A stretch of 64,000 nucleotides of DNA, from contig JAFRXL010000036.1 of assembly GCA_017441505.1 (NCBI GenBank), positions 1-64,000 of the forward strand, in the 5' to 3' direction. Source of the stretch: Ruminococcus sp. Lineage in GTDB: Bacteria; Bacillota; Clostridia; Oscillospirales; Ruminococcaceae. Position 1 is the first letter of the stretch. Every line of letters begins with the position of its first letter. Positions 56,660 to 64,000 of the stretch are shown here, piece after piece. Made by a program: the position numbers and the translations under genes. The notes beneath the pieces were generated by a model. The model made no database searches. It was not told the origin of the DNA and was given only the letters and a program-made list of their open reading frames with translations.

Positions 56660-57531
56660 AAAATCCAGTTAAATACGCTATTTTTATGACTTTAGCAATT
56701 ATCACCATTTGCTTTACAGGTTGTGTAGTTTCAAGCACCACATACAAGAATGCAGACAAGTACTCCGCAGGAAATGCAGATTTTGAAGGCAGCAAAGTGA
56801 AATCGCTCGATATAAACTGGATCTCCGGTAACGTTAAAGTTACCAGACACGATCTTGATACAGTCATAGTTACCGAAACAAGCGAAAAAGACCTTAAAGA
56901 AGCTCAGGAAGTACACACATGGCTCGACGGGGATGTTCTCCGCATCCAGTACTGCAAATCAGGCGAATCATTCATTTTCAAAAAGATAGAAAAGGACCTC
57001 GAAATAAAGATACCAAAGGATATGGAGCTTGAAAACTTTCGCTATGACGCATCATCGGGAAACGGCAGCTTTCAGGATATTTCCGCTGATACATTTGATA
57101 TAGATACTTCATCCGGTGATGTAACTCTTGTACAGAAGGGTGAATCAAGCTCTATAGATGTGGACGTTTCATCAGGCAAAATAGACATTACTGCCGAAAC
57201 AGTTGATAAGATAGACTTAGATTCATCATCCGGAAAAATAAAGCTTACAGCAGAAAATGCAAAAAAAGTAAAAGCTGATGCTTCAAGCGGAAACATCGAA
57301 TTACATTTCGCAAATGTACCTGCTGATACAGAAGCTGACGCTTCATCAGGCGACATCATTATCTATGTTCCTGAGGATTCAGATTTCACAGCTGATGTTG
57401 ATACTTCATCCGGTGATTTCGATTCAGATATAGCTCTCACAAAGGACGGCAGCAAATATATCAACGGCGACGGCTCAAACGATATGGAGCTTGACACTTC
57501 ATCAGGCGATATTGAGATAAAGGCAGAATAA
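56656..57531 (+). CDS. DUF4097-type beta-helix lipoprotein
   Basis: A 291-residue lipoprotein (signal with ITICFTGC; Cys at about residue 23). The rest is a DUF4097 repeat domain with seven or more DxSSG(D/N/K)I-type turns, such as DTSSGDVTL, DVSSGKIDI, DASSGNIEL, DASSGDIII, DTSSGDFD and DTSSGDIEI, forming a right-handed beta helix. AAAGGAG lies ahead of the ATG, which overlaps the anti-sigma stop. It is likely a surface sensor or effector of the module. A terminator follows. Confidence 0.85.
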   Translation: MKNPVKYAIFMTLAIITICFTGCVVSSTTYKNADKYSAGNADFEGSKVKSLDINWISGNVKVTRHDLDTVIVTETSEKDLKEAQEVHTWLDGDVLRIQYCKSGESFIFKKIEKDLEIKIPKDMELENFRYDASSGNGSFQDISADTFDIDTSSGDVTLVQKGESSSIDVDVSSGKIDITAETVDKIDLDSSSGKIKLTAENAKKVKADASSGNIELHFANVPADTEADASSGDIIIYVPEDSDFTADVDTSSGDFDSDIALTKDGSKYINGDGSNDMELDTSSGDIEIKAE

Positions 57532-57577
57532 TAAAAAATCAATTACATGATATAGATAAAAAATAACACACTCTCCA

Positions 57578-57626
57578 AAAACGTGCAGTTTTAGGGTTTA
57601 ACCTGAAATTGCACGTTTTAATTTTA
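57578..57626 (+). terminator. Terminator after the ECF module
   Basis: AAAACGTGCA (57578-57587) with TGCACGTTTT (57610-57619), inner extension, then AATTTT. Confidence 0.82.
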
Positions 57627-57671
57627 GCTATAATTCGCTAAACAGATAATAAATTTTCAGGAATAATTTTA

Positions 57672-57700
57672 TTGACAAGCAGGCTGTACTGTCGTATAAT
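57672..57700 (+). promoter_or_regulatory. Consensus promoter of the GDPD gene
   Basis: Perfect TTGACA (57672-57677), 17-bp spacer and perfect TATAAT (57695-57700). Confidence 0.88.
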
Positions 57701-57738
57701 TAATATAATATGTGAGAATATTTATGGGGATAGTTAAT

Positions 57739-59547
57739 ATGAAGAATTTTTTTAAATCAATGGGAGTTTTTGTAAAAGCACTCCCCCATTTTTTGTTATT
57801 TGAGTTCCTTTTCAAGCTGATACTTGCCGGAGTAGGAGCTCCGCTGCTCGACCTTTCGCTGAAACTTACTATGAAAGCAGCCAATATAAAATATCTTACC
57901 GATGAGAGTATGCTGATATATCTCAAGAATCCGGTAACAATATTCATAGTGCTGATACTTCTTTTCCTTTCGGGATTTTTTGCATTTGTGGAGCTTTGTG
58001 CCCTTGCTGCCTGCTTCACCTGTTACAGCAAAAATGAAAAGATAACAGTCGGAGGTATGCTTCGTACCGGATTACGAGGCTTCAAAAAGGCTTTCCGTGG
58101 ACTTGGGATACTAAGGTTCTTGTTATTCATGCTGTGTATGCCGGTAGCTCATTTCACGCTGTCATCAGGTATGTTCATGGCACCGCTCCTGCCTATACTT
58201 AGAAGAATTTTCATCAAAATGAACAGCAGCTTAGCTATCATAGTGTATGTATTTGTGCAGATGCTTTTCATATTCCTTATTGTTTGCAGAAGCTACAGTC
58301 TGCATTACCTTGTGCTGACCAAGAAGAATTTCTCGGAATGTGTAAAGGCGAGTTATGAAAAAATTTCACGCAGAAGAATAAGAATGGCATTCACATTTTT
58401 ATTGTGGACCCTCTTTATCCTTCTCGTTACAGCTGCGGCAACATTCGGAATCAGCTTCATAATAGTATTTTTCATAAAGGGTCTTTCCAGACCTGATACC
58501 GCCCTCAGAGGAGCTTTGCGTGTACTTCGGTATGCTATAAGAGTATTTACCGCTGTATCGGCATTTTTATCTGCTCCGGCGATAATGTGCTGGCTGACGG
58601 GAAGATTTCTCGGCGACCTTAAAGAAGACGAAACTATAAATATCCCTGACCGTGACAGAAAAAAGATGGAACTTCTGCCGAAAACTCTGCTCATAGCAGG
58701 TCTTGCGGTCGGCGGACTTATGCTCAATATCAGCTTTATAAGCGGAGTTTACAAGGGTAATATCAAGCTTAATGCACCTATATCCGGTACACAGGTAAGT
58801 GCCCACAGAGGAGCATCCTATTCAGCTCCGGAAAACACAAAATACGCTTTTGAAAAGGCTATATCAAGCGGTGCGGACTATATCGAACTCGATGTTCAGC
58901 TGACAAAGGACGATCAGCTTGTTGTATTCCATGATAAGGTCCTTGACCGTACTACCGACGGAAGCGGTAAGCTCACTGACCATACCTATGCTGAGCTTCA
59001 GGAGCTCTCTGCCGGTGAGTGGTTCGGAAAAGAGTACAAAGACGCTAAAATAATGCTTCTTTCCGATGTTCTGAAACTTGTCGGACATAAGGTGCTTCTG
59101 AATATCGAAATAAAAAATATAGGAAATGTTGACCTTATTGCTGAAAAAACTGTTGAGCTGATAAAAGAATACGATATTCTTGATTCATGCTATGTAACAT
59201 CTTTTTCCTACAAAGCCCTCACCAAGGTCAAGGAGTTTGAGCCTAAGATAAAGACCGCTCTTATCGCAAATCTCGCAACTTCTACCGCTAATTCGGAGCT
59301 TCCGGATATAGATGCGGTAAGTATGAACTATATTTTCGTAAATCAGGGCGTTGTAAATACTGTTCACCAGAACGGAAAAAAGATCTTCGTATGGACTGTT
59401 GACCGTGAAGAAGATATACGTTCGATGCTCGCCCTCGGAGTAGATAATATCATAACCAACCGTCCGGATAAAGCAAAAGAAATAGTGGACTCCAAAAAGG
59501 TCGGAGATACCATACTCCACATCCTCGAAATGATATTCAGCAGCTAA
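57739..59547 (+). CDS. Membrane glycerophosphodiester phosphodiesterase
   Basis: A 602-residue protein: an N-terminal multi-TM domain of the GPDPase membrane type (about 1-340, at least six helices) and a C-terminal GDPD domain (about 350-590). The latter has SAHRGASYSAPENTKYAF (His-Arg-Gly and Glu-Asn), YIELDVQLTKDDQLVVFHDK (Glu, Asp, catalytic His), LLNIEIK, and IFVWTVDREEDI. It cleaves glycerophosphodiesters, probably of lipids or teichoic acids at the membrane. ATG 57739 is chosen because GGGG lies about 9 bp upstream; GTG 57712 and ATG 57724 are possible. Confidence 0.9.
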   Translation: MKNFFKSMGVFVKALPHFLLFEFLFKLILAGVGAPLLDLSLKLTMKAANIKYLTDESMLIYLKNPVTIFIVLILLFLSGFFAFVELCALAACFTCYSKNEKITVGGMLRTGLRGFKKAFRGLGILRFLLFMLCMPVAHFTLSSGMFMAPLLPILRRIFIKMNSSLAIIVYVFVQMLFIFLIVCRSYSLHYLVLTKKNFSECVKASYEKISRRRIRMAFTFLLWTLFILLVTAAATFGISFIIVFFIKGLSRPDTALRGALRVLRYAIRVFTAVSAFLSAPAIMCWLTGRFLGDLKEDETINIPDRDRKKMELLPKTLLIAGLAVGGLMLNISFISGVYKGNIKLNAPISGTQVSAHRGASYSAPENTKYAFEKAISSGADYIELDVQLTKDDQLVVFHDKVLDRTTDGSGKLTDHTYAELQELSAGEWFGKEYKDAKIMLLSDVLKLVGHKVLLNIEIKNIGNVDLIAEKTVELIKEYDILDSCYVTSFSYKALTKVKEFEPKIKTALIANLATSTANSELPDIDAVSMNYIFVNQGVVNTVHQNGKKIFVWTVDREEDIRSMLALGVDNIITNRPDKAKEIVDSKKVGDTILHILEMIFSS

Positions 59548-59658
59548 GAATATCATATGATATACGGGAAAAACTATACTTACGGGAACTTTTTTGCAGA
59601 TTTATACTCCGGAGAATCGAAAAACTGCTTATTACTGCGGAATTTTAAACTTTACAGC

Positions 59659-59695
59659 TTGACAAATTAAATGATATAATGTATAATTATATCAT
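59659..59695 (+). promoter_or_regulatory. Promoter with overlapping palindrome
   Basis: Perfect TTGACA (59659-59664), 17-bp spacer, perfect TATAAT (59682-59687). A perfect palindrome ATGATATAAT-GTATA-ATTATATCAT (59671-59695) covers the -10 region and is a candidate operator. Confidence 0.82.
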
Positions 59696-59719
59696 GTATA
59701 CTAAAAGAGAGGTCGAGAA

Positions 59720-60520
59720 ATGAAAGACGCAAGACGTCTGATAAGGGTCATTCTTATTCTTACTATCTTTATGGGAGCTTTGTCCCTCGGACTTATGATC
59801 CTTTCTGATCAGAGAGAAAAAAATAACAAAAGTATTGTAATAGATGTCGATACCATGAAGCTCGTACAGCTTGAAGCTCCGAAAGAGGGCGACAAAATAG
59901 CTATCGTTGATACGACGCTCGGTGAGATAAGATTCGTGCTCTATCCGGATTATTCCCCAAAAGCTGTCGAAAACTTCGTAAAGCTCGCAGAAAGCGGATA
60001 TTACGATAATACCTACGTTTTCGATGCTCAGGACGGTGCATATGCCGGCTATGGTGCAAAGGAGAAGGACGGTTCTGCCGGAAACGATACCGATGAGCGT
60101 ATCCCCCGTGAGCTCCATCAGGACTTATGGCCGTTCAGAGGTGCAGTTTGCATGGTGAACACAGAGTACAGCAGAACTTTCAAACAGAAAATACTCGGCG
60201 GCGGCACTTACTACTGTGGAAGCCGGTTCGATATACTCAATTCTATCGCTTTTACAGAAAAAATATCCGATGAACTCAGAGATAATTCCGTCAGCGATGA
60301 ACTCGCAGAGGCTTTCATTACCAAAGGCGGTATCCCGAATTTCTCTCAGCAGCTTACCATTATCGGTCAGACCTATGAGGGATTCGATGTTGTCGACGCT
60401 ATCGCTTCGCTTGAATACGAAGAAGGCGGAAAATATAATACTCCGAAAGATGAAGTGATGATAAGATCAATAAAAATAGATAATTATTCATCCGATAAGG
60501 ATAATAAAAATATGAAGTAA
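59720..60520 (+). CDS. Membrane-anchored degenerate cyclophilin
   Basis: A 266-residue protein with an N-terminal TM anchor (about 8-28, LIRVILILTIFMGALSLGLM) and an external cyclophilin-like domain (from about 60: IAIVDTTLGEIRFVLYPDY, AVENFVKLAESGYYDNTYVF). Where active enzymes have FHRVI with the catalytic Arg, this protein has YVFDAQDGAYAG, so prolyl isomerase activity is unlikely. It lies 160 bp before a second, complete cyclophilin gene and may be a diverged copy with a chaperone or structural role. Confidence 0.8.
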   Translation: MKDARRLIRVILILTIFMGALSLGLMILSDQREKNNKSIVIDVDTMKLVQLEAPKEGDKIAIVDTTLGEIRFVLYPDYSPKAVENFVKLAESGYYDNTYVFDAQDGAYAGYGAKEKDGSAGNDTDERIPRELHQDLWPFRGAVCMVNTEYSRTFKQKILGGGTYYCGSRFDILNSIAFTEKISDELRDNSVSDELAEAFITKGGIPNFSQQLTIIGQTYEGFDVVDAIASLEYEEGGKYNTPKDEVMIRSIKIDNYSSDKDNKNMK

Positions 60521-60597
60521 AGTATTCACGCTTTACGAAATATCACGGTTTTTTTGTTCATACTTTGCTGATTTATAACAAATTTAACCCGAAACTA

Positions 60598-60626
60598 TTT
60601 ACAAAAATGTTTTTATGTAGTATAAT
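60598..60626 (+). promoter_or_regulatory. Promoter of the cyclophilin lipoprotein gene
   Basis: TTTACA (60598-60603), 17-bp spacer, perfect TATAAT (60621-60626). Confidence 0.75.
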
Positions 60627-60680
60627 AGGTAGTTGCTGGGGAAAGCTTGATTTCACATATTTCATTAAGGAGTGAAATTT

Positions 60681-61538
60681 ATGATAAAAAAGGCTGTTGC
60701 AGCTTTTGTATGCACTGTTGCTGCGGCTTCTGCTATGGTATCATGCGGAAAGCAGCTTGAAGTGGACGACAGTAATGTCAAAAATCCCGATACGACCGTT
60801 GAGGAAGGTTCTGTTTCCATTAAGATCAACGGAGAGGAACTGAAGGAAGAAAGAACTATCGACCTCGAAAGATTCTCTGATATGAAAGCTCCGACAATAG
60901 ATCTTGAAAATTCGGAAGTAAAGAATTTTACTACACCGAAAAATGGCGATACTATCATCGCTATGAAACTTAAAGACTATGACGGAGAAATTAAGATAAG
61001 ACTTTTTCCGGAATACGCCGATCTCGGAGTCCAGAATTTCATTGGTCTCGCAGAAAAAGGCTACTACGACGGACTTATTTTCCACAGAGTCATAAGTGAC
61101 TTCATGATACAGGGCGGTGACCCTACCGGTACAGGTACCGGCGGTGAATCAATGTGGGGCGGAAAGTTCGACGGCGGTACAAATAACTCATTAATTCATG
61201 CAGCAGGTGCTGTTGCTTACGCTAACAGTAATGGCACTTCTACTGACGGAAGTCAGTTTTATATAGTCACAGGTAAGACATATCCGGAGGAACAATTCGA
61301 GTCTTCTTATCCGGCTGACCTCAAAAATGTATACCAGACTGCCGGCGGTGCTCCGTGGCTCGACGGCGGATATACTATCTTCGGACAGGTGTATCAGGGA
61401 CTGGATATTGTTTTTTCTGCACAGGATGTTAATACGGATAGTCAGGATAAGCCTGTTAACGAACTTGCCATAGAGTATGTCAAAGTCGGCAAGTACGAAG
61501 GTGAGGAGCTTAAATGGTTCATCGCCGATTACAAATGA
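60681..61538 (+). CDS. Cyclophilin-type peptidyl-prolyl isomerase lipoprotein
   Basis: A 285-residue surface lipoprotein. Signal MIKKAVAAFVCTVAAASAMV with lipobox Cys at about residue 22. The cyclophilin domain is complete: ALVQNFIG-type NFIGLAEKGYYDGLIFHRVI (catalytic Arg), FMIQGGDPTGTGTGGES, and DGSQFYIVTG. It catalyses proline isomerisation in exported proteins. ATG 60681 is chosen because AAGGAG lies 8 bp upstream; GTG 60672 lacks spacing. It has its own promoter, in tandem with the degenerate cyclophilin gene. Confidence 0.92.
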   Translation: MIKKAVAAFVCTVAAASAMVSCGKQLEVDDSNVKNPDTTVEEGSVSIKINGEELKEERTIDLERFSDMKAPTIDLENSEVKNFTTPKNGDTIIAMKLKDYDGEIKIRLFPEYADLGVQNFIGLAEKGYYDGLIFHRVISDFMIQGGDPTGTGTGGESMWGGKFDGGTNNSLIHAAGAVAYANSNGTSTDGSQFYIVTGKTYPEEQFESSYPADLKNVYQTAGGAPWLDGGYTIFGQVYQGLDIVFSAQDVNTDSQDKPVNELAIEYVKVGKYEGEELKWFIADYK

Positions 61539-61628
61539 TCCCGGACCGCAGGGCGGTAAGTTATAACAAAAGAAAGAAGTTCAGGAGCAGATAAATATAT
61601 ATTCCTGAAAAATAAGGAGAGAATTTAT

Positions 61629-62933
61629 TTGGATAAGTTTGTAGTTAAGGGCGGAAGACGCCTTACCGGCGAGGTAACTATCAGCGGTGCTAAAAATGCT
61701 GCTGTTGCTATCCTGCCCGCTGTGATCCTTTCAGATGAGCCTTGTGTTATCGAAAATGTTCCAACTATAAGCGATGTGAACATTTGCATTAGAATACTTA
61801 AAGAAATGGGTGCAAAAGTCGAGTGCATCGGCAAGGACACTTACAGGATCGATCCTACCAGTATAGACAAGTTCTGTGTACCGTATGAGACCGCAAGAAA
61901 AATGAGAGCTTCTTATTATTTCCTCGGTGCTCTTCTCGGTAAATTCAATAAGGCAAGAGTTTCAATGCCGGGCGGATGTCCTCTCGGAGACCGTCCTATA
62001 GATCAGCACCTTAAAGCTTTTACAGCTCTCGGTGCAAACTATAATCTCAGTCAGGGAATGATCGATCTCACCGCTGATAAGCTCAGAGGTAATCAGATAT
62101 TCTTTGACGTTGTAACTGTCGGTGCTACCATGAATGCTATGCTCGCAGCTGTTAAAGCTGAGGGACTTACTGTCATCGAAAATGCCGCTAAAGAACCGCA
62201 TATCGTTGACCTCGCTAATTTCCTTAACTCTATGGGTGCTAACATCATGGGTGCAGGTACGGATGTTATTAAAGTCCGTGGAGTTGAACACCTTCACGGT
62301 ACTACTTACTCAGTTATTCCGGATCAGATCGAAGCCGGTACGTTTATGGTCGCTATCGCTGCTACAAAGGGCGATGCTATCATCAAAAACGTCATCCCTA
62401 AGCACCTTGAGTCCATTACAAAAAAGCTCGAAAAAATAGGCGTTAATATTGAACAGTACGACGACAGCATCAGAGTATGGGTCGACGGTCCGCTCGTAAA
62501 GACCAATGTCAAGACTGCTCCTCATCCGGGTTTCCCTACTGATATGCAGTCTCAGATAGCTACTCTTCTTACTCTCGCTCAGGGTACAAGCATCATCACA
62601 GAGAATATCTGGGAGCAGCGTTTCCGCTATGTGGACGAGCTTAGAAGAATGGGTGCTGATATTACTGTAAACGGTAAGGTCGCTCTCATAGAGGGTACCG
62701 GAAAGCTCATGGGTGCTCCTGTAAAAGCTTGCGACCTCAGAGCCGGTGCTGCCCTCATAATCGCAGGTCTGGCTGCTCAGGGCGTTACCGAAATCGAGGA
62801 TATATACCACATCGAAAGAGGCTATGACTGCATGGAGGGCAAACTCAGAGCTCTCGGTGCTGATATTGAAAAGGTCAGTATCCCCGATAAAGCCTCCGAT
62901 TCTAAAGAAAACAGCGACAGAGCTGCTGTATAA
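61629..62933 (+). CDS. murA: UDP-N-acetylglucosamine 1-carboxyvinyltransferase
   Basis: The first committed enzyme of peptidoglycan synthesis, adding enolpyruvate to UDP-GlcNAc. The 434-residue protein has the SISGAKNAAVAILPA-type start (TISGAKNAAVAILPAVIL), the catalytic Cys117 in MPGGCPLGDRPID (fosfomycin target), and DLRAGAALIIAGLAAQG. The start is TTG 61629, with AAGGAG 9 bp upstream. It may be read from the cyclophilin promoter. A terminator interrupted by a MITE-like element follows. Confidence 0.95.
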   Translation: MDKFVVKGGRRLTGEVTISGAKNAAVAILPAVILSDEPCVIENVPTISDVNICIRILKEMGAKVECIGKDTYRIDPTSIDKFCVPYETARKMRASYYFLGALLGKFNKARVSMPGGCPLGDRPIDQHLKAFTALGANYNLSQGMIDLTADKLRGNQIFFDVVTVGATMNAMLAAVKAEGLTVIENAAKEPHIVDLANFLNSMGANIMGAGTDVIKVRGVEHLHGTTYSVIPDQIEAGTFMVAIAATKGDAIIKNVIPKHLESITKKLEKIGVNIEQYDDSIRVWVDGPLVKTNVKTAPHPGFPTDMQSQIATLLTLAQGTSIITENIWEQRFRYVDELRRMGADITVNGKVALIEGTGKLMGAPVKACDLRAGAALIIAGLAAQGVTEIEDIYHIERGYDCMEGKLRALGADIEKVSIPDKASDSKENSDRAAV

Positions 62934-62942
62934 GCTATGATC

Positions 62943-62968
62943 AGATACTTCCGCTTTTGGGAGTATCT
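62943..62968 (+). terminator. murA terminator hairpin, duplicated copy A
   Basis: AGATACTTCC/GGGAGTATCT-type inverted repeat, 26 bp, identical to 63214-63239. This copy is followed by CAGAG and no T-run, so alone it is a weak terminator. Confidence 0.7.
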
Positions 62969-63215
62969 CAGAGTGTCGAAAAAGTATGATTTCTTTAGGG
63001 GACGCCCTCTCGTGCAGGGCGTCCCCTCTTAAAAAACAGTCCACCGGACTGTTTTTTAATTCACCCCTTGCGGAGCGTTTAGAGGCTATATGCGGGGCTT
63101 TGCCCCACACCCCACAAGGGCTGTCAGCCCTTGACCTGACCAAAGGGTTAATAAACCCTTTGGAATCCCATTATTATGGGTATCCTTATATTATATAGTT
63201 TTTCAACAGACTGAG
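62967..63215. mobile_element. MITE-like element inside the murA terminator
   Basis: About 249 bp with imperfect 22-bp terminal inverted repeats (62966-62987 and 63195-63216; 18/22 matching; the end reads CTGTTGAAAAA-like). Inside are several palindromes: GGGGACGCCCT/AGGGCGTCCCC, AAAAAACAGTCC/GGACTGTTTTTT, GGGGC/GCCCC and CCAAAGGGTT/AACCCTTTGG. No coding frame. It is flanked by two identical 26-bp copies of the murA terminator hairpin, which look like a target duplication. Confidence 0.75.
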
Positions 63216-63245
63216 ATACTTCCGCTTTTGGGAGTATCTTTTTTT
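63214..63245 (+). terminator. murA terminator hairpin, duplicated copy B with T-run
   Basis: The same 26-bp hairpin (63214-63239), here followed by TTTTTT. It is the functional intrinsic terminator; copy A at 62943-62968 lost the T-run. Confidence 0.8.
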
Positions 63246-63327
63246 GTCGCTTTGATGTTAAGATCATTGCCATATAAAGTTCTAATTATAAAAAGCAAAC
63301 TGCCTCGAACTGCATAATGCGTAAAAT

Positions 63328-63351
63328 AGCCGCAGGAAGTCCCCTGCGGCT
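63328..63351 (-). terminator. Terminator of the YgjV-family gene
   Basis: AGCCGCAGG (63328-63336) with CCTGCGGCT (63343-63351). On the minus strand ATTTTA follows. Confidence 0.68.
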
Positions 63352-63368
63352 TGATTTTCACGTTTATT

Positions 63369-63905
63369 TTATGTTCCGGCACCTGCATCACGCTCCAGTC
63401 CATTCCAGCCGAAACGTACAAACGATACAAGTATCGAAATTATAGTTATGGACTCGCTTACAATGCCTCCGAGTGAGTATACGATAACATCATACGCCAG
63501 CCAGCACGGCGAAGCACAGACCAGATTTACCATGCGTATCTTTCGTGGACTGTTAGACCAGTAAGCAAAGGTGCTTGTGACCGAGGCGGTAAACGCAAGC
63601 AGACTGACAGGTCCGCTCCATGTGAGTATCAGTACAACGGTGAACAGCACGGCTATCACCGCAGGACACCATTTCCTGCGTACCCACTCCCAATCGTTAT
63701 ACTTCATCATGAGTGCGTTGCGGAGAATATTCACTGCAAGGCTCAGGCAGCCGCTTATTGCGTCCAGCATGAAGAATTGCAGACAGAACAGTGCCGAGCC
63801 TAATAGCTGAAACAGAAACAGCCAGCGATTTGATTTTATCTGGTAAGATATGATGAATAGTGCTACGGCAACAAAGCCGATACCCTGAACAAACAATTCG
63901 GACAA
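63369..63905 (-). CDS. YgjV-family inner membrane protein
   Basis: A 178-residue membrane protein with about six helices. The start SELFVQGIGFVAVALFIISY, then QIKSNRWLFLFQLLGSALFC and QFFMLDAISGCLSLAVNI, match the YgjV (Imp-YgjV) family, whose substrate is unknown. The start is a TTG at 63905; AAGGA lies about 12 bp upstream, and a nearby ATG belongs to a different frame. A promoter (63944-63972) precedes it. It is convergent to the murA region. Confidence 0.83.
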   Translation of the reverse strand: MSELFVQGIGFVAVALFIISYQIKSNRWLFLFQLLGSALFCLQFFMLDAISGCLSLAVNILRNALMMKYNDWEWVRRKWCPAVIAVLFTVVLILTWSGPVSLLAFTASVTSTFAYWSNSPRKIRMVNLVCASPCWLAYDVIVYSLGGIVSESITIISILVSFVRFGWNGLERDAGAGT

Positions 63906-63943
63906 TTACGGTCATTCCTTATCATAGTGGTTTGATATGTATT

Positions 63944-63972
63944 ATTATAGCACAGGTTTGAGGAGAAATCAA
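63944..63972 (-). promoter_or_regulatory. Promoter of the YgjV-family gene
   Basis: On the minus strand TTGATT (63967-63972), 17-bp spacer, perfect TATAAT (63944-63949). Confidence 0.75.
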
Positions 63973-64000
63973 TATTCTACTCATAATGTCGCTTGGCTTT

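Noticed and set aside
62310..63143. 277-codon minus-strand frame over the end of murA
   Set aside because: It is a shadow of murA that runs on through the MITE-like element; no signature or binding site.

Overview
The window looks like chromosomal DNA of a low-to-mid GC Gram-positive anaerobe of the class Clostridia, most likely Ruminococcus or a close relative in Oscillospiraceae. This is inferred from the hrcA-grpE-dnaK-dnaJ operon under a perfect CIRCE site, a Spo0A homologue, GH95 and CBM35-GH26 polysaccharide enzymes, BspA-like leucine-rich-repeat surface proteins, and many Thr/Glu-rich lipoproteins. Promoters are very regular: most have TTGaca/TATAAT-like boxes with a 17-bp spacer.

Layout. 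0-5.4 kb: class I heat-shock operon, with an extra 53-residue membrane protein between dnaK and dnaJ. 5.4-10 kb: an AT-rich orphan gene, PPK2 polyphosphate kinase, a small lipoprotein, a dense DnaA-box cluster, a DUF2461 gene, RNase HI with an apparent AUA start, and a LysR regulator. 10-17 kb: two overlapping LRR surface proteins on the minus strand, a structured repeat, a calcium-type P-type ATPase, and an AraC regulator. 17.9-22.5 kb: an ECF sigma factor with a membrane partner, exonuclease III, a lipoprotein and a two-TM protein. 22.5-32 kb: a GT-C membrane glycosyltransferase, then a polysaccharide locus (priming transferase, manC, gmd, two GT4 enzymes, rmd) predicted to make and use GDP-D-rhamnose.

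32-39 kb: F-type ATP synthase operon in the order atpB-E-E-F-(H-A fused)-G-D-C. Subunits delta and alpha are one 678-residue polypeptide, and the c subunit gene is duplicated. 39-42 kb: secD-secF. 42-47.5 kb: GH95, GH26 and a degenerate HAD-like protein. 47.6-48.4 kb: a Spo0A-type regulator. 48.4-57.5 kb: a second structured repeat, a flavin reductase, a DUF805 protein, a lipoprotein, a probable small RNA, a GT2 enzyme, aspartokinase, a small secreted Cys-containing peptide, and an ECF sigma/zinc-finger anti-sigma/DUF4097 module. 57.7-64 kb: membrane GDPD, two extracytoplasmic cyclophilins (one lacking the catalytic Arg region), murA, a MITE-like element inside the murA terminator, and a YgjV-family membrane protein.

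Most interesting points: the delta-alpha ATP synthase fusion; a dispersed structured repeat family found in the same orientation upstream of three genes; the DnaA-box cluster without dnaA nearby; an unannotated short transcript unit at 51.4 kb; and the probable AUA initiation codon of rnhA. All functional assignments rest on reading the sequence and on family knowledge; no database search was run.
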